The notes under the pieces were generated by a model that had not been told where the DNA came from, did not search any database, and worked only from the letters and a program-made list of their open reading frames with translations. The position numbers were made by a program, and so were the translations under genes. A stretch of 64,000 bases of DNA from positions 930,001 to 994,000 of the forward strand of contig MCGT01000005.1 in NCBI GenBank assembly GCA_002104935.1, read 5' to 3'. Of the stretch, positions 32,211 to 44,165 are shown in pieces (positions within the stretch are counted from its first letter, which is position 1; every line of letters begins with the position of its first letter). This stretch comes from Hesseltinella vesiculosa (Eukaryota > Mucoromycota > Mucoromycetes > Mucorales > Cunninghamellaceae).

Positions 32211-35200
32211 AGACCACAGGCCAACAGACCGTGGGTATAAAAAAGTAACGATAAGCTTGGTATGTGTCAGCCAATTAAAAGAGAGCGGGTGATAAAATGC
32301 ACCCTTTTTTCGGGTGTGACTTGGACCCTTCGATCATGATCGGTTATTTAAAAGACCGCCAGTTTTGCGGGGAACCTTCTTTTTTTTTGGGTTTGGCTTC
32401 TAATAACTTGTCCTCGGTGGTGTTGAAGACCAGGTGCGTGGTTTGAAGGCGGAAAAGGCTTACGAGAGAAGTAGCGGATCCATTCCATGGCATAGACATA
32501 CAACTAAAAGAATTGTATTCGAATAACGACCTTTTTTTGATGTAATAGATGATTCTGTGACTTCTTTTTGCTTGTTTTTAGAGTATTTGAAGGCAAGTCC
32601 TCCAAAGGAACTGTTTTAACATGATTTTGTTAACATCATTCAGCATTGCAATTAGCATTCATCTTTACCATTAGGCATTCATCTTTGCCATTAGCATTCA
32701 TCTTTAAAATGTATCAGAGATGACGAAATAAATACAAACAACAAATACGAGCAATAATGGAAAAACAAATTAAACAAAAAAAATGGGTGAAAAGGCGGGA
32801 GGGAAAAAAAAGGAAAAAAAAAGGAAATGAAAAAAAAGGTCGGTTTGACCCTGTTTTTTGTCGGACATTGGGGCGGACTGTGAATGGCCATTGGCAGTGC
32901 TGATCTGAAATAAAATATGAAGGCAAACTGACGTTGAGGATACAAAAATGTACTGAAGCAAATCATTTTTCTTCCAATACGGAATTTACTCCCAGGATTT
33001 GTTGAGTGGGTGATCTTCCTATAAGAAGAGGATGAATGAAAAAAATAAATTAAATTGTCGCCTTTAGCCAATGGGAAGCACTCCCGTATGTGGGGTAAGT
33101 GTCCGTGCGCGGTGCTTCCCTTTTGCAATGAAGATCATCGTCCGAAATGAAAATTACACACATTATGATGATAACAACGTACATATGCGAAGAAAATAAG
33201 CATCCTTCTTCGTATATCTAATGGTTATCAATGTTTAGTCGAGGCTTTTGTTCGATAATGAAAAAAAAATATCAAAAAAATAAACCGCCGCATTTAGCCA
33301 ATGGGAAGCATTCCTAGGTTGTGCCAACGACCGTGCGCACTACTTTTTGCTGTGGCCAGAACGTTTTTAGAAATGAAAAACTTATGGTAACAATGCAAGA
33401 AATGGCGAAACATTTGCTACCAATTTAAAGGGATACCAGGATTTTTGGCGCTAGGCCCAGTGGTCTATAATGAAAAAAAAAAATGAAAGGCAGTGAGCTA
33501 CGGCCTCCTGTTTGTACAGAAGCCAGAAACTTTTTTTTTCTTCATGTGCCTGACACTGATAGTTAGAGCAAAACAAGCTCAGCCTCACTTATCAACTACA
33601 TGTTCCTATTTTCAGGTTGAGCTTACAGCTTGCCAGTCTCCAACAACAGGGGAAAGCTAAAGATATACCTGCTGGCATCTTTGTTCCTGACCTCTGTTAT
33701 TGCCGCTCCACTTCATCTGCGTTCATCCATTCTTTACCAGCAGAAACGTCATCATACACCCTGTGCTGTGTTACCAGATGAACACGCAAAGAAAGGTCGA
33801 ATGCACCGAAAAACAAATGTGGCCGGATGTGCTTAAACACTGAGTTATGGAAGAGACCAAAAATAAGTTTTATTTCTGATATCAGAATTGATTCCATTGT
33901 TGGGAAGAGTGAGACTTTCATTGAGGTTGACAATTAACAAGGAAATCAGAGTGTGAATGTTATATGAGGGATAGTGAATGGGCAGAGAGGGCTGATGGCA
34001 AATGAGTGGGTGATGCCTTTTCTTTTTTATTTAAAAAAAAAATGAGTTGATGCAAGTGGTCCAACGATGATGTCACGCAAGTTAACATCGCATTGTCAGC
34101 GAAAGCTTTGAATTAAGACACCTCACCACGTGTTGTTTGTGTATGAATTTTGGTGGATATGCAATGGTTTATGGCAAACCCAGATGGTGACTTTGCTATT
34201 GAAAAAAAAAAAACGTGGAAGCGTTGACAATCTTTTTTTTTAATAGTCCGATTAAACTTTTGTAGGGGACCAAGTTCTTGCGAAAGAAGTAGGCTTGTTG
34301 CTAATAATAACATGATGATGATCACGCAGCCAACGTGTGAACGATGAAGGCTTGACACCTCGCCCTAAACTTAATATGGCGGGAAAATATATTTGCATTG
34401 GAGCCCCAAAACGAAAAAAAAAAAAAAAAAAACCGGGTGTTGGGTGCAAGTTTCTACCTTGGCAACCAACATTGCCGTCAAGGCAATCACGGGCAGAACA
34501 TTGGCAACATTTAGTTATTTATTTTTGCTCTTGTAGTACAAAGCCTAAAAAAAAACTGGCACAAAAAATGAGCTTGGTTGAGCCCGCTGGTATGAGAGCT
34601 GTGTTGTGCAAGCCGAAAATCCAAGACCGCCTCCACCAATCTACTCTAAACTGTGTATCCTGCTAGTCTTTGGTGACCTTTGGGGCTAGTATCCAAAATC
34701 CTAACCTTCCTCGATATGTGGCTACGGGATCATACCAGAGTCTGGCGGTCTCTCAGCCTTTCTTTTTTTGGAATGTGTCTCTTCTCTTTGCACGGAAAAG
34801 CCCTGATGTAGCTTTTCCTCTCTTCCGATGGCACCATTAGAAAGCCAACATTCACAGCTATCCATAGATCCAAAGAATATGAAAAACAGAGCAATATTGA
34901 AGGTGATATGGGAGAATCAGTATCGGGGAAGACATGAGCTTTATTTTTTTGTAAAAAAAAGCTTCAACCATGACCTGAATGTTCTGCTACCCTTCAACAA
35001 AAACCCAAAGCTGCTAATTTTGGCTGGAAGGGAGTTAGTATCAATAATATACGGTGCGCATCGAGTTTTCATTCTTGAATGCTTGGAAAAAGCTATGCTC
35101 TTTTCCTGAGGAGTAAATTGCTGCACATGGTATAGACGCCCTTGTCAACCCAGTGGTTTCCTTGTGAAGCTGAACGCGCTCGCTGGCAAAAGCCAATCGG

Positions 35201-36573
35201 TCATGATGGAGGGTCTGGCTGTCGTGAGGAGCCAGTGATGGTGACGTGGTGTATGGGGTCGCATGTTTAGCTATGCAGATTGTCTTTGCCTTTCTTGGAG
35301 TGCCATGAGAATAGACCGTGCAGCATTGAGCTTTTCTTCCACTCGCTGCCTCGTAGTGTTGTCATGCACGTCCTGCATTAGACAACGGAGGCAGCATTGT
35401 TGGGTCTTGATTCAGAGGACGAGCAGCAATTCGATCGCTGACGTCCGGATAAAAAAGCAGACAGGGCCACAAGCGCCGGCAAAGGGGGAGCCTTCAAGAC
35501 TGTTGCTGACAGATTTGGCTGCCGATGATGTAGCACGTATCGGCCCAAGTCTCTTTTTCAGTGTTAGAGCATAAAGGGATGGTGTCGAGATGGCTTGCAA
35601 TGTGAAGAGATACTGTACGCAAGCTGGAGATAACGATGATCAGGATGACAGGAATTGACTACCTGGGCTTGTAGATCACGTCTGCGATCTTTCCCGTTCT
35701 TGTCTTCGTTGTCCATGGCTGGAAGGTGTAACGCGCACTTGGCTCTTTATTTTTACAACATTAGATCATTACCAGGTTAGCGATGCACTGCCAATTCGAA
35801 GAGGGAAAGGAGAAGAAAGTGAAAAAAAACCAGCCCAGCCATTGGGCAGATGGCAAAATAAAACTCCGTTGCAAGTCGAAAAACAAAGGGGGCTTCGCCA
35901 TCATAAAGCCGGATATTGTCGAGCATCACCAGAACTGCCCAACGAATGGGAACAGCACTATTTTTTTTCTCGAGGCTCATTGCCCGCATCCCCTTTCCTT
36001 CATTTCACTTACACTTGAAATGAATAAGATATCATACCTATGCGGCTATGCCCTTTTTTTTTTTTTTTTGGATCTTACCCTTCACAAAAAGCACCAAGTA
36101 CTGTACCAACACCAAAGCCTTGGCCAGAAGCTCTGGGTAAGTAGTTGATTGTCTATGAAGACAACACCGCACTCTCTAAGTGGGGACTTGATCCTTGGGA
36201 CCTTCACCTAATGGTTGGCGCCTGGAGTCTTGCTCACCATTTCCCCTTACTAGTGCTTTCACCCATCTTGAAGGGACTTCACTCTTGCCTGTGCCTTGTT
36301 CCCTAGGTCTTCCCTTACCTGTACCTGCAATGGTACTCCATAATGGGCTACAAAGCATTTTTCAGTGACCAATTGTAACTTGCTTTTCTTGTAGCACCAC
36401 GATGGAGCTGCAAGACAATAAAAAAGAACAAAAAAAGTTAGTCGTTGCACAGAACAAGGTGCATCCTTGAAGAAAGATACAGTGTTCTAACTATCCCCAT
36501 TTTTATGGAAAATAAAAAGAAAACTCTTCCAGAACTAAAAAAAAAAAAAAAATCGAAGTTACCAAAAATGAAT
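32211..36573. other. Gene-poor accessory stretch
   Basis: No complete gene recognised. Items seen: an 18-nt sequence TTTAGCCAATGGGAAGCA at 33063 and 33293; a signal-peptide-like frame at about 33654-33833 (KIYLLASLFLTSVIAAPLH) without an ATG; an ATG-led 93-codon plus-strand frame at 34828-35109 (start MAPLESQHSQLSIDPKNMKN), unknown; minus-strand coding-like pieces at 35290-35376 and 35661-35712 (MDNEDKNGKDRRRDLQAQ, then a GTAGTC donor) that may form a tiny gene; and a minus-strand exon-like stretch near 36310-36400 (WCYKKSKLQLVTEKCFVAHY). None can be assembled with confidence. Confidence 0.35.
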
Positions 36574-36645
36574 GCCTTCAATGAGAATCGAACTCATGAC
36601 CTTCTGCTTACTAGGCAGACGCTCTGCCAGCTGAGCCATGAAGGC
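36574..36645 (-). tRNA. tRNA-Thr (anticodon AGU)
   Basis: A 72-nt cloverleaf on the minus strand: acceptor stem GCCTTCA/TGAAGGC pairs perfectly; D arm GCTC-AGCTGGCA-GAGC; anticodon stem TCTGC/GCAGA around the loop CTAGTAA, giving anticodon AGT (AGU, read as IGU, threonine); variable loop AGGTC; T arm ATGAG-TTCGATT-CTCAT. No intron. A/B-box sequences are intact. A T-rich terminator is not obvious immediately downstream on the minus strand beyond TTTTTGG near 36560. Confidence 0.95.
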
Positions 36646-36683
36646 AATTTGAAAACAAAATCACATGATCTTCCTCGTTGTGG

Positions 36684-36743
36684 ATTGGTTGATTCGGCCC
36701 GAATATTTATGCGCGTTATTTTTATTGGTTGATTCGGCCCGAA
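36684..36743. repeat. 20-bp direct repeat, two copies 40 bp apart
   Basis: ATTGGTTGATTCGGCCCGAA occurs at 36684-36703 and 36724-36743, both directly upstream (5' side) of the tRNA-Thr gene; a weaker third copy (ATTGGTCGAT) begins at 36763. Confidence 0.85.
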
Positions 36744-37792
36744 ATATGTACCGGGTTGGTGTGATTGGTCGATATCACTCGTGTTTTTTTATCTTTTTCA
36801 TGCGTGAACCAGCAGCTCTTCAACACGAATAAACAAAATAAAACAGCTTTTCCAAAGTCGAGCTGCCTCGTTCATGCCTCGACCTTTGGGTCATTAGGAA
36901 CATGATCTCCCTCGTTGCAGATAACATGACGGGTGGATGTAGAAGACATGAGCATCTAGGAATGAGGGTGACCAAAAATAAGTGATTTTTTTTTCCTGAA
37001 AACAGAATGGCTCGTGGGAAGAGAGAGTCAATAGTGTGAATTGAGATTTATAGGTAAAGGATTCGAAGGCTGCTATCTAAGAGATGATGTGTTTCTACCA
37101 AAACTTCACTGTCGACGTTTTTTTTTTCTTTTTTACCTGAGGGTGCATCCATCAGAACAGCTATTTTCGCACTTTTTCTTCTAAATAAAAAAAAAGCCTG
37201 GCCAACCCTTCTGACCAAGGCCTCAAAAAAAAAAAATATGCTTTTGGTTTTGTTAAGAGCAGACGCGGAGTGACATGGCCCTGCCTAAAAAGGCAAGCCA
37301 TTTACCATTTCCACCTCCAGGAAATACTTCCTCTAACACCAATACACCAGCTCTGAAAATCACGAAAAAAAAAATAGGTGAAAAAAAAGAGGTGCTGCCC
37401 ACTTTTTATTCGTTTGGTTTGTCAGGCAGTTACGCGACATCATACGAGGGGTAGTCTCATCAAAAAGTTGGACAAAGGGCAGCGTTTTTTTTTTTTTTTT
37501 TTTTTTGCAAATGCAGTAGATAACATGCATGGGTTGTGCCACAGTTCTGACCTGCTCTTTTGGAATATAAATGTCAGGTCTCGGCTCGAATGAACAAAAA
37601 AAGAGCCGAGGTATTTTTTTTAGATGAAGATTATTTTTTAGGTCAAAGTGCTTGACTGGCCAATGAAACAAACGGAAGAGGCAAAGAATAAAACGCCGAT
37701 GAGACAAGTGAGCCAGGCAGTCGAATTCTAGAGCGAAGCCAAAAAAGAGGTTTTTTCTTTTCTTCCACTTTTTTTTTTTGAGACAAAGACAA
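36744..37792. other. Intergenic, no gene seen
   Basis: A/T runs at 37182-37190, 37225-37236 and 37484-37506; minus-strand frames here are low-complexity Lys/Phe. Likely leader of the gene at 37793. Confidence 0.35.
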
Positions 37793-38305
37793 ATGAGTGG
37801 ATCAGATGGCAATGATGCTTTTATGGCCATGTTAAATAACCCAGTGATCAATCCTGGAGGTCAGCCACAACCCCAAGCTGCGACGATGGCTCGAAGCCCA
37901 AACTGCTGTGTGCAAGTGAATGCCGCATCGCAGACGTGCCAAGATAAGCTGATGGCAGCCAGCCATGGGCTTTGGTTGACATCAGAAACCGACATGCCAT
38001 GGCAAGCTATTCAGGTGGCAGCCAATGCGCTTCCTGAAGGATTGGAAGATCTCGAAGAGCTTGGCATCTGGCAATCTCAAGACGACGACGAAGACGATGA
38101 CGATCGTTCGGTGACCACTCAGTCAGTGGCGTCTTTTTTTTCTCACCATTCTGGACATGATGGTTTGGCGCAAGTGTTTGAAGATTTGTTTGATCAAGCA
38201 CAAGTGTTTTTGATTGGCAAGCGTACGATTCAAGTGTTTGTTCTGGGCTGGTTGCCCAAGGCACGTGCCATTGTCGGCTTACAAAGCCAACTCGTATATA
38301 CATAG
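37793..38305 (+). CDS. NuiA-like nuclease inhibitor family protein
   Basis: Single exon, 170 residues from the ATG at 37793. It resembles the cyanobacterial sugar-non-specific nuclease inhibitor NuiA (NuiA-like family). Matching parts: the N-terminal helix and turn MAASHGLWLTSETDMPWQAI (NuiA pattern: A-x-x-G-L-x-x-x-S-E-x-x-x-P-F-x-V), SFFSHHSG in the middle, and the C-terminal strand pair QVFLIGKRTIQVFVLG followed by VGLQSQLVYT (NuiA: Y-x-x-G-x-x-x-x-x-x-Y-V-x-G ... G-x-x-T-K-V-V-E-T). An acidic linker (DDDEDDDD) separates the two halves. No signal peptide, so intracellular. Its target nuclease is not known; in bacteria the partner is a DNA/RNA non-specific endonuclease, which fungi also have in mitochondria (Nuc1). 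That link is inference. Confidence 0.75.
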   Translation: MSGSDGNDAFMAMLNNPVINPGGQPQPQAATMARSPNCCVQVNAASQTCQDKLMAASHGLWLTSETDMPWQAIQVAANALPEGLEDLEELGIWQSQDDDEDDDDRSVTTQSVASFFSHHSGHDGLAQVFEDLFDQAQVFLIGKRTIQVFVLGWLPKARAIVGLQSQLVYT

Positions 38306-38575
38306 GAGGGTGAAATGCTGTATTAATAAAAGAGAACGGAATAAAGGATGCATTGGAGAGCCTTTCTTTTTTTTTGATTCTTGAATGACGCGTGCCACAG
38401 CATTTTTTTTCCTTCATTGAAATAGGTAGCACAATGCTCTGCCGATTCAAAGACAGCCAGTAATCGCTTGTTATTTTTTTTTACCTCTTTTTTTCTAGGC
38501 CGCTTTGAATCGATTTTTTCTCTTCTTAATACTTTTTTTTTTTTTATATTTTCATCCTTTGTAAATCATTGTATC

Positions 38576-39030
38576 ATGGCCAAAGTCACTGCTAAGAAGA
38601 CTACTAGTAAGTTTCATGATAAGATGACGCGTTAAGAGTCGTCACTTGCGTCACTGAGATGACTGACCTTTTTTTTTTTTTGTCTCTCTATTTAGAGAAG
38701 CCCACTCTTTACAACATCTTTATGAAGGTATGAAACTGTCTGCAAGCAGGAGCAAACAAAATGGAGCTGACCCTGGTTTGGTTTTATTAGGATGAGTTAG
38801 CTAAAATCAAGAAGGACAAGCCTGGTATGAACCACAAGGAGGTAACGAAAAAAATCTTTTTATTGGCCCATGTGACACATCCTCACACCGCTTTTTTTTC
38901 TTTCTTGTTTATAGGCCTTCAAGCTTGCTGTAAGCGATATAGACAAACACGTCTCGTTCTTCAACTCATACTCTCTTTACAGGCTGCTAACTGGAGCAAG
39001 TCTCCTCAAAACCCCAAGACCAAGAAATAA
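38576..39030 (+). CDS. 58-residue YABBY/HMG-box-like protein, five exons
   Basis: Exons 38576-38606, 38696-38727, 38791-38841, 38915-38929 (15 nt) and 38983-39030 join in frame to 58 residues, starting MAKVTAKKTTKKPTLYNIFM. The core KPTLYNIFMKDELAKIKKDK, then HKEAFKLAAANWSKSP, is the C-terminal HMG-like helix pair of plant YABBY proteins and of small fungal relatives (P-x-x-Y-N-x-F-[IM]-K-x-E, H-x-E-A-F-x-x-A-x-x-N-W). The basic N-terminus suits DNA or nucleosome binding in the nucleus. The protein is little more than the motif itself. All introns are GT-AG; the 15-nt fourth exon (AFKLA) is required to keep the motif and frame. Confidence 0.8.
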
Positions 39031-40680
39031 ACCCAAAAAACAGGTTACATCTCCAATGAGTTGCGCGTGTATCTGTCTCTCCCTGCTTTCTTTGTCCTTC
39101 TGTGATTCATTAGCTTTGTTATGTCTTAATTTTTTTCTATTATCTCACTCTACTATCACATCTTCACGGTCATGAAAAATTGAACAAATAAAAAAGAACC
39201 CCACCAAAAAAAGATATTTTTTTTCACTAGTTAATGATTGACAAAAGGAAAAAAGCTTTTTTTGTTTACAAAATGGATCACTGCCTGATTGTGTTTTGAG
39301 CCATCGAAAAAAAAGCCAAAAAAGCAATCCAGAGCTCCACTGATTGGTTCTAAATGGCACTTGCAGACTGAACCAACCATGGCCCCCTTCTAACCTATCC
39401 AGCAGTGGAACCTATGCGTTGTACAGGTGAGCTGTTTGTTGCTATTGGTTACACTACGAGAAAGAAAGAGAGTCGATGACCAATTGCAACACGCTTTTTT
39501 GTATGACTAAGGTTACCCGTTCCAAAAAAAGTCACTTGTGGTTGCTTCAAACGACCGCTGCATCGTGGAAGCAAAAAAAAAAAAACGAACTTGGTAGGGG
39601 TGGGCTATGCCGTGTAGGACGGGGAAATAGTGTAGAATTAATCCTGACAGGAGATAATAAAGGTCAGCGGTGCCTTAAAAAAAAAGACCGACTCTATTAC
39701 TGGGCAGTCAAGTTACATGAGTTTCGACGTTCTCGTTGCCAACCTTCGTAGATTGTCGTCATTCAAAAAGCGGTCGCTTGCAAAATGCATTGGTATTCCG
39801 GTCTGACCCCTTCCACAAAAGGCATGATGATGCAGTACTTTTCGCATAAGGGCACGTGAAGAGAAAGAGAGATGCCTGTTCTTGGGTAATATGTGGAGAA
39901 GACATAGGGCTGGAACGTTTGGTATGATCAGGCTGCCGCACACGCTGTACCTATCTTGTATCGGGCTGAACGTCTCCGTTTTCAAGATCCTCGTGCTTTC
40001 TTGCGATTCCAACGGTGTGTTCTGTTTATATTTGGCATCACAGTCCTTTGAGTCGTTGCATTGATGGCTACGATTGCGCGCAGAGGAAAAAAAACAGACA
40101 AGTTATAGTATATAATATTATTTAAAAAGTGTCACTCACGGGCAGATGGGGCAAAGGTTGATGCTTTTTGGGTTGTGCCCAAGACAGAGAAATCGTTGCA
40201 TTCCAGCTTGTCTGGACTGAGGAAAGTTTTTCATTGCGATCGATTGAATGAAGATGCTTAGCTTGCTGGTAGGCGTACGCTCGTTTTAATGATAGACGAT
40301 GGCGCCCTTGTGCTTTAGCCAATGGGACATTGCATAGACCTTTTGGATAATAGCGCCATTCGTTTAGGCATTGAAAATCACAGATGCAGTGCAAGAGGCA
40401 TGGTGGAAAAAAGACAGAGGAAAGAGTGGAGGAGAATCTCCTTTTTTTTTTTTTTGCATACTGCAATTGCGCTGTTTTTTTTTTTTTCCCGCAGGTTAGA
40501 GGGCTACCCAAGGATGCACCACCTGATTGGCTTGTTTTCCTCGTTGTGTGTGGTTCCCAAAAAAAGGTGGAGGGTGGGTGGGCCAAGAAAAGCAGCGAAG
40601 CCAGTTTTTTTTTTCTTCCTTGACATCTGTCGTTATCATCCAGTTTTCTTTTGGCAAACAAAAAGATAAATTCATATTCC
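39031..40680. other. Intergenic, one unresolved coding-like stretch
   Basis: No gene called. At about 39775-39925 the minus strand reads QTFQPYVFSTYYPRTGISLS and IIMPFVEGVRPEYQ, protein-like but without exon borders that connect to anything. A/T runs and a CCAAT-type sequence TTTAGCCAATGGGA at 40315-40328 precede the SNX3 start. Confidence 0.35.
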
Positions 40681-41345
40681 ATGGCATCACCTCCTTTGTC
40701 ACCTGCGCCTCGATTCCAAGCGTTTCATTCCATGGCCGGTACGTCCACCCGAGAACAAACGGTTGAGGAACGTTACGGCATTCCCGAGAACTTTTTGGAA
40801 ATCGAAGTCAAGAATCCATTGACGCATGGCTTTGGCCGTAAAATGTATACCGATTATGAAATTGTGTGCAAGGTAAAAATGGCATGAATCTCATGAAGGG
40901 TTTTGGTCCTATCAGCTTTGCCCATGTCTCATTTCTTCCTCTCTTGCTTTTTTTTCTTGTTTATGATGTAGACCAACATTCCTGCTTTCAAATTACAACA
41001 TTCCTCGGTACGCAGACGCTATAGTGATTTTGAGTGGTTCCGAGATGTGTTGGAACGGGAAACAACCCGAGTGACGATTCCTCCTCTGCCTGGCAAGGTC
41101 TTTACCAATCGATTTGCGGACGAGGTGATTGAGCATCGTCGTGAGGGTTTGGAACGGTTTTTACAGATGTAAGTTTTATCCATGTGTCCTCTATTGCACA
41201 TACAGCAAAAAGAGACAAACCAGGAGATGACTGGGTGGTTTATTTTTATAGTGTGGCTGGTCATCCTTTATTGCAGACTGGAAGCAAAGTCTTGGCTGCG
41301 TTTATTCAAGACCCAGCCTTTTCTCGGGATGCGTATAACTATTAA
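40681..41345 (+). CDS. SNX3: Sorting nexin-3 (Grd19-like)
   Basis: PX-domain protein that binds PI3P on early endosomes and works with retromer in recycling. Exons 40681-40872, 40972-41168, 41252-41345; 160 residues, essentially the length of SNX3. The PX domain fills the protein: [14 protein letters not shown] (strand 1), the phosphoinositide-binding [15 protein letters not shown], the proline loop [13 protein letters not shown], and [12 protein letters not shown] with the second basic residues. The C-terminal helix is [18 protein letters not shown]. Start at ATG 40681 follows T-rich leader; the frame is open slightly further upstream but without a better start. Confidence 0.95.
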
Positions 41346-41611
41346 CCCCTCTTTACTGGTCTCGTTTTTATGCCCTCTCTTCATAGCGTAGATTCTCTCA
41401 TTTAGCTTTCCCCCCTTTTGTATTCCCATTTCAATAAAGAAAACGATCCTTGGAGGTTGATCCATGGAAAGACGAAAAAGCGGAGAGAGCCAACCACATT
41501 TGGCAACAAAGCGCCGATTACATTTTTTTTTTTTTAAAATTTCGCTAGGTTTACGATTCTTTTTTATTTTCTCTTTTCCCCTTTTTTTTTTTTTAAAAAC
41601 AGTCTTTGATC

Positions 41612-43303
41612 ATGCTTTCTACCATTGCTCGCGCTGCTCAACAACCTTCTCGTATGGCTTCTCGTGCCTTTGTCTCCACCTGGAGCTCTGTGCCTCAAGG
41701 TAATCTAGCGCATTGGAAACAAAAAAAAGAAAGAGGGCTTATGTGTTTTTGTTTGATACAAAAGGTCCTCCTGATGCCATTTTGGGTGTCACTGAAGCTT
41801 TCAAGCGTGATGCTGATCCTAAGAAGATGAACTTGGGTGTGGGTGCTTACCGTGATGACAATGGCAAGCCTTATGTTTTGGAAGCTGTCAAGAAGGTAAA
41901 AAAAACACGCCTGCAAAAAAAAAGAGCTGTTTTTGGCAATTGTTTAAGACTTGACTCACTCTTCTTCCTAGGCTGAAGCGATTTTGTTGGAACAAAACTT
42001 GGATAAGGAATACGCTGGTATTACTGGTGTGCCTGATTTCACAAAGGCTGCTGCAAAGTTGGCCTACGGTGATGAAAGCCCTGTTCTTAGCAACGTAAGA
42101 AGGATATTCGGTAGCAGATGGGGGAACGGAAGGAATGAAAAAAAGGGTTGATTATCATGTGAAGGATTGGCAGCGGGAAGCGGGACATCAATGTTTGACT
42201 AATTCCTTCCTTTTTAATGATGCTTCTTTCCGGGCGGCTTATTAGTTGGCTATCACTCAATCCATCTCTGGTACTGGTGCTTTGAACATTGGTGCCAACT
42301 TCTTCTCCACCTTTTATCCTCATGCCAAGAACATCTATGTGCCCAACCCTACCTGGGGTAACCATAACGCCATCTTCTCCCGTGCCGGTCTCAAGGTTGA
42401 AAAGTATGGTTACTTTGACAAGTCCACCAACGGTTTGAACATTAACGCCATGTTGGAAGATATCAAGGTAAATATAATATAAAAAAAGGACAGGCAAGGC
42501 CAGGTCGACTCATTTTTCTTTTCTCAGAACGCTCCCAAGAACTCGATTGTGTTGTTGCATGCCTGTGCTCACAACCCTACCGGTGTCGATCCTACCCAAG
42601 AACAGTGGAATGAAATTGCCCAAGTGGTCAAGGATCAAGGCCACTTCCCCTTCTTTGACATGGCCTACCAAGGTTTTGCCTCGGGCGACTGCACCAAGGA
42701 CGCCTATGCTCTGCGCAAGTTCGTTGCTGACGGTCACCAAGTCGTGCTTTCGCAATCCTTTGCCAAGAACATGGGTCTTTATGGTGAACGTGCCGGTTCC
42801 TTCTCCATTGTGTGTGCTGACGCTGACGAAAAGTCCCGTGTCGAATCTCAATTGAAGATCCTTATCCGCCCCATGGTAATTTTTTTTTTTTTTGGTTCTT
42901 TCAATTTGAACATGGCCGCTCATTTTTTTTTTTTGATGGGACTTTTTAGTACAGCAACCCTCCCATTCACGGTGCCCGTCTGGTCAACACTGTGTTGAAC
43001 ACCCCTGAACTCAAGCAATTGTGGTTGGATGAAGTCAAGACCATGGCTGAACGTATCATCAGCATGCGCACCAAGCTCCGCAACCACCTCGAAGCCGACT
43101 TTGGCTCCAAGAAGAACTGGGAACATGTTACCAACCAAATCGGTATGTTCTGTTACTCTGGCATGACCCCCGAACAAGTCGACAAGATCAAGGATGACTG
43201 GCATGTGTACTTGACCCGTGATGGTCGTATCTCCATGGCTGGTGTCAGCTCTGGCAACGTCAAATACCTGGCCGAAGCCATCCACAACGTCACCAAGGAC
43301 TAA
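41612..43303 (+). CDS. Aspartate aminotransferase, mitochondrial
   Basis: PLP enzyme interconverting aspartate/2-oxoglutarate and oxaloacetate/glutamate (malate-aspartate shuttle). Exons 41612-41699, 41765-41895, 41972-42094, 42246-42467, 42528-42875, 42950-43303; 421 residues. The first ~29 residues are Arg/Ser/Ala-rich with no acidic residues ([20 protein letters not shown]), a typical matrix-targeting peptide. Core: [29 protein letters not shown], the PLP-contact strand [37 protein letters not shown], the Schiff-base lysine in [16 protein letters not shown], and [10 protein letters not shown] near the arginine-binding end. All introns have GT-AG ends. Equivalent to yeast AAT1 or animal GOT2. 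Confidence 0.97.
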
Positions 43304-44160
43304 ATCCTCTTTGCATTCATTTTTCTTGTTTGTCCCTCCTCTCTTGCTAGATTTCCCCCTTCCTCGCCTTCATCATTCCCTCGCTTGTTTTCTAATTAAA
43401 AAAAATTGAAATGGACCCGGTTGTTTGGATCATTTGGGTAATGGTGGGAATGAAGCCAAGGAAAAGGATCTGCCTACAAACAAATGAGAATGGCACATGG
43501 ATCAATAAGCTTGTTCCTTGAAATTGAAAGGTTTCAATTGCCATCGAATCGGATTGGGTGAACAACGGGCGGTGTTCGCCACCCCCCTTTTTTTTTTCTT
43601 CACCAGAAGCGCCGGAAGGAATTTTTCTTGACGATCCTTTGCACCAACCAAAATGCATCTAATGGAAAATGTACTACGTCATTCCGGTTCACCACGGACA
43701 ATTCATTTGTCATTGTCTAGCCGTCATGCATCCAATTTAATCATGTCAGAACGTGCAATGGGTGAAAAAAAAACATGCTCGTGAGATCGTAAGGAGTAGA
43801 TGGGCATGGTGGTTTGTTTGCGTTGCTCATACAGCGTGGTCCCCGAGGAAGGGCAAGTTCTAAAAAGGAAAGTGCTAATCAATGGGCTGCACCGTTTTAC
43901 CATTGAATTGAAACTCCAAACAGAAGGGCTAGTCTCCCCTTCTTCAAACTAGTTTTTTTTTTTTAGCTTGACTTTTTGATTTTCTGTCATGTCAATGTCG
44001 AGTAAACCTGGACTTTGGCAAAGACGGAAGATGATTCCAAAAGAAAGCAAAAAGAAAAAGTAAAAAAACTGGTTTTTTTAAGGTTTGGCCTGTGCATCGG
44101 TCATGCGGCCATTTTGATTCAATTTGCCGAAAAAGGACCCCCTGGCGGAGTTTCCGGATA
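43304..44160. other. Intergenic, no gene seen
   Basis: 3' region of the aminotransferase and upstream region of the secreted-protein gene. A minus-strand frame near 43400-43660 is open but unrecognised. Confidence 0.35.
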
Positions 44161-44165
44161 CAAGG

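Noticed and set aside
32691..33128. A 145-codon minus-strand frame.
   Set aside because: Mostly Phe/Ser/Lys from A/T-rich sequence; no start context, splice support or family match.
33630..33836. A small secreted-peptide gene (signal-peptide-like KIYLLASLFLTSVIAA).
   Set aside because: No ATG in frame and a stop directly upstream; an upstream exon could not be found, so it is mentioned only as part of the region.
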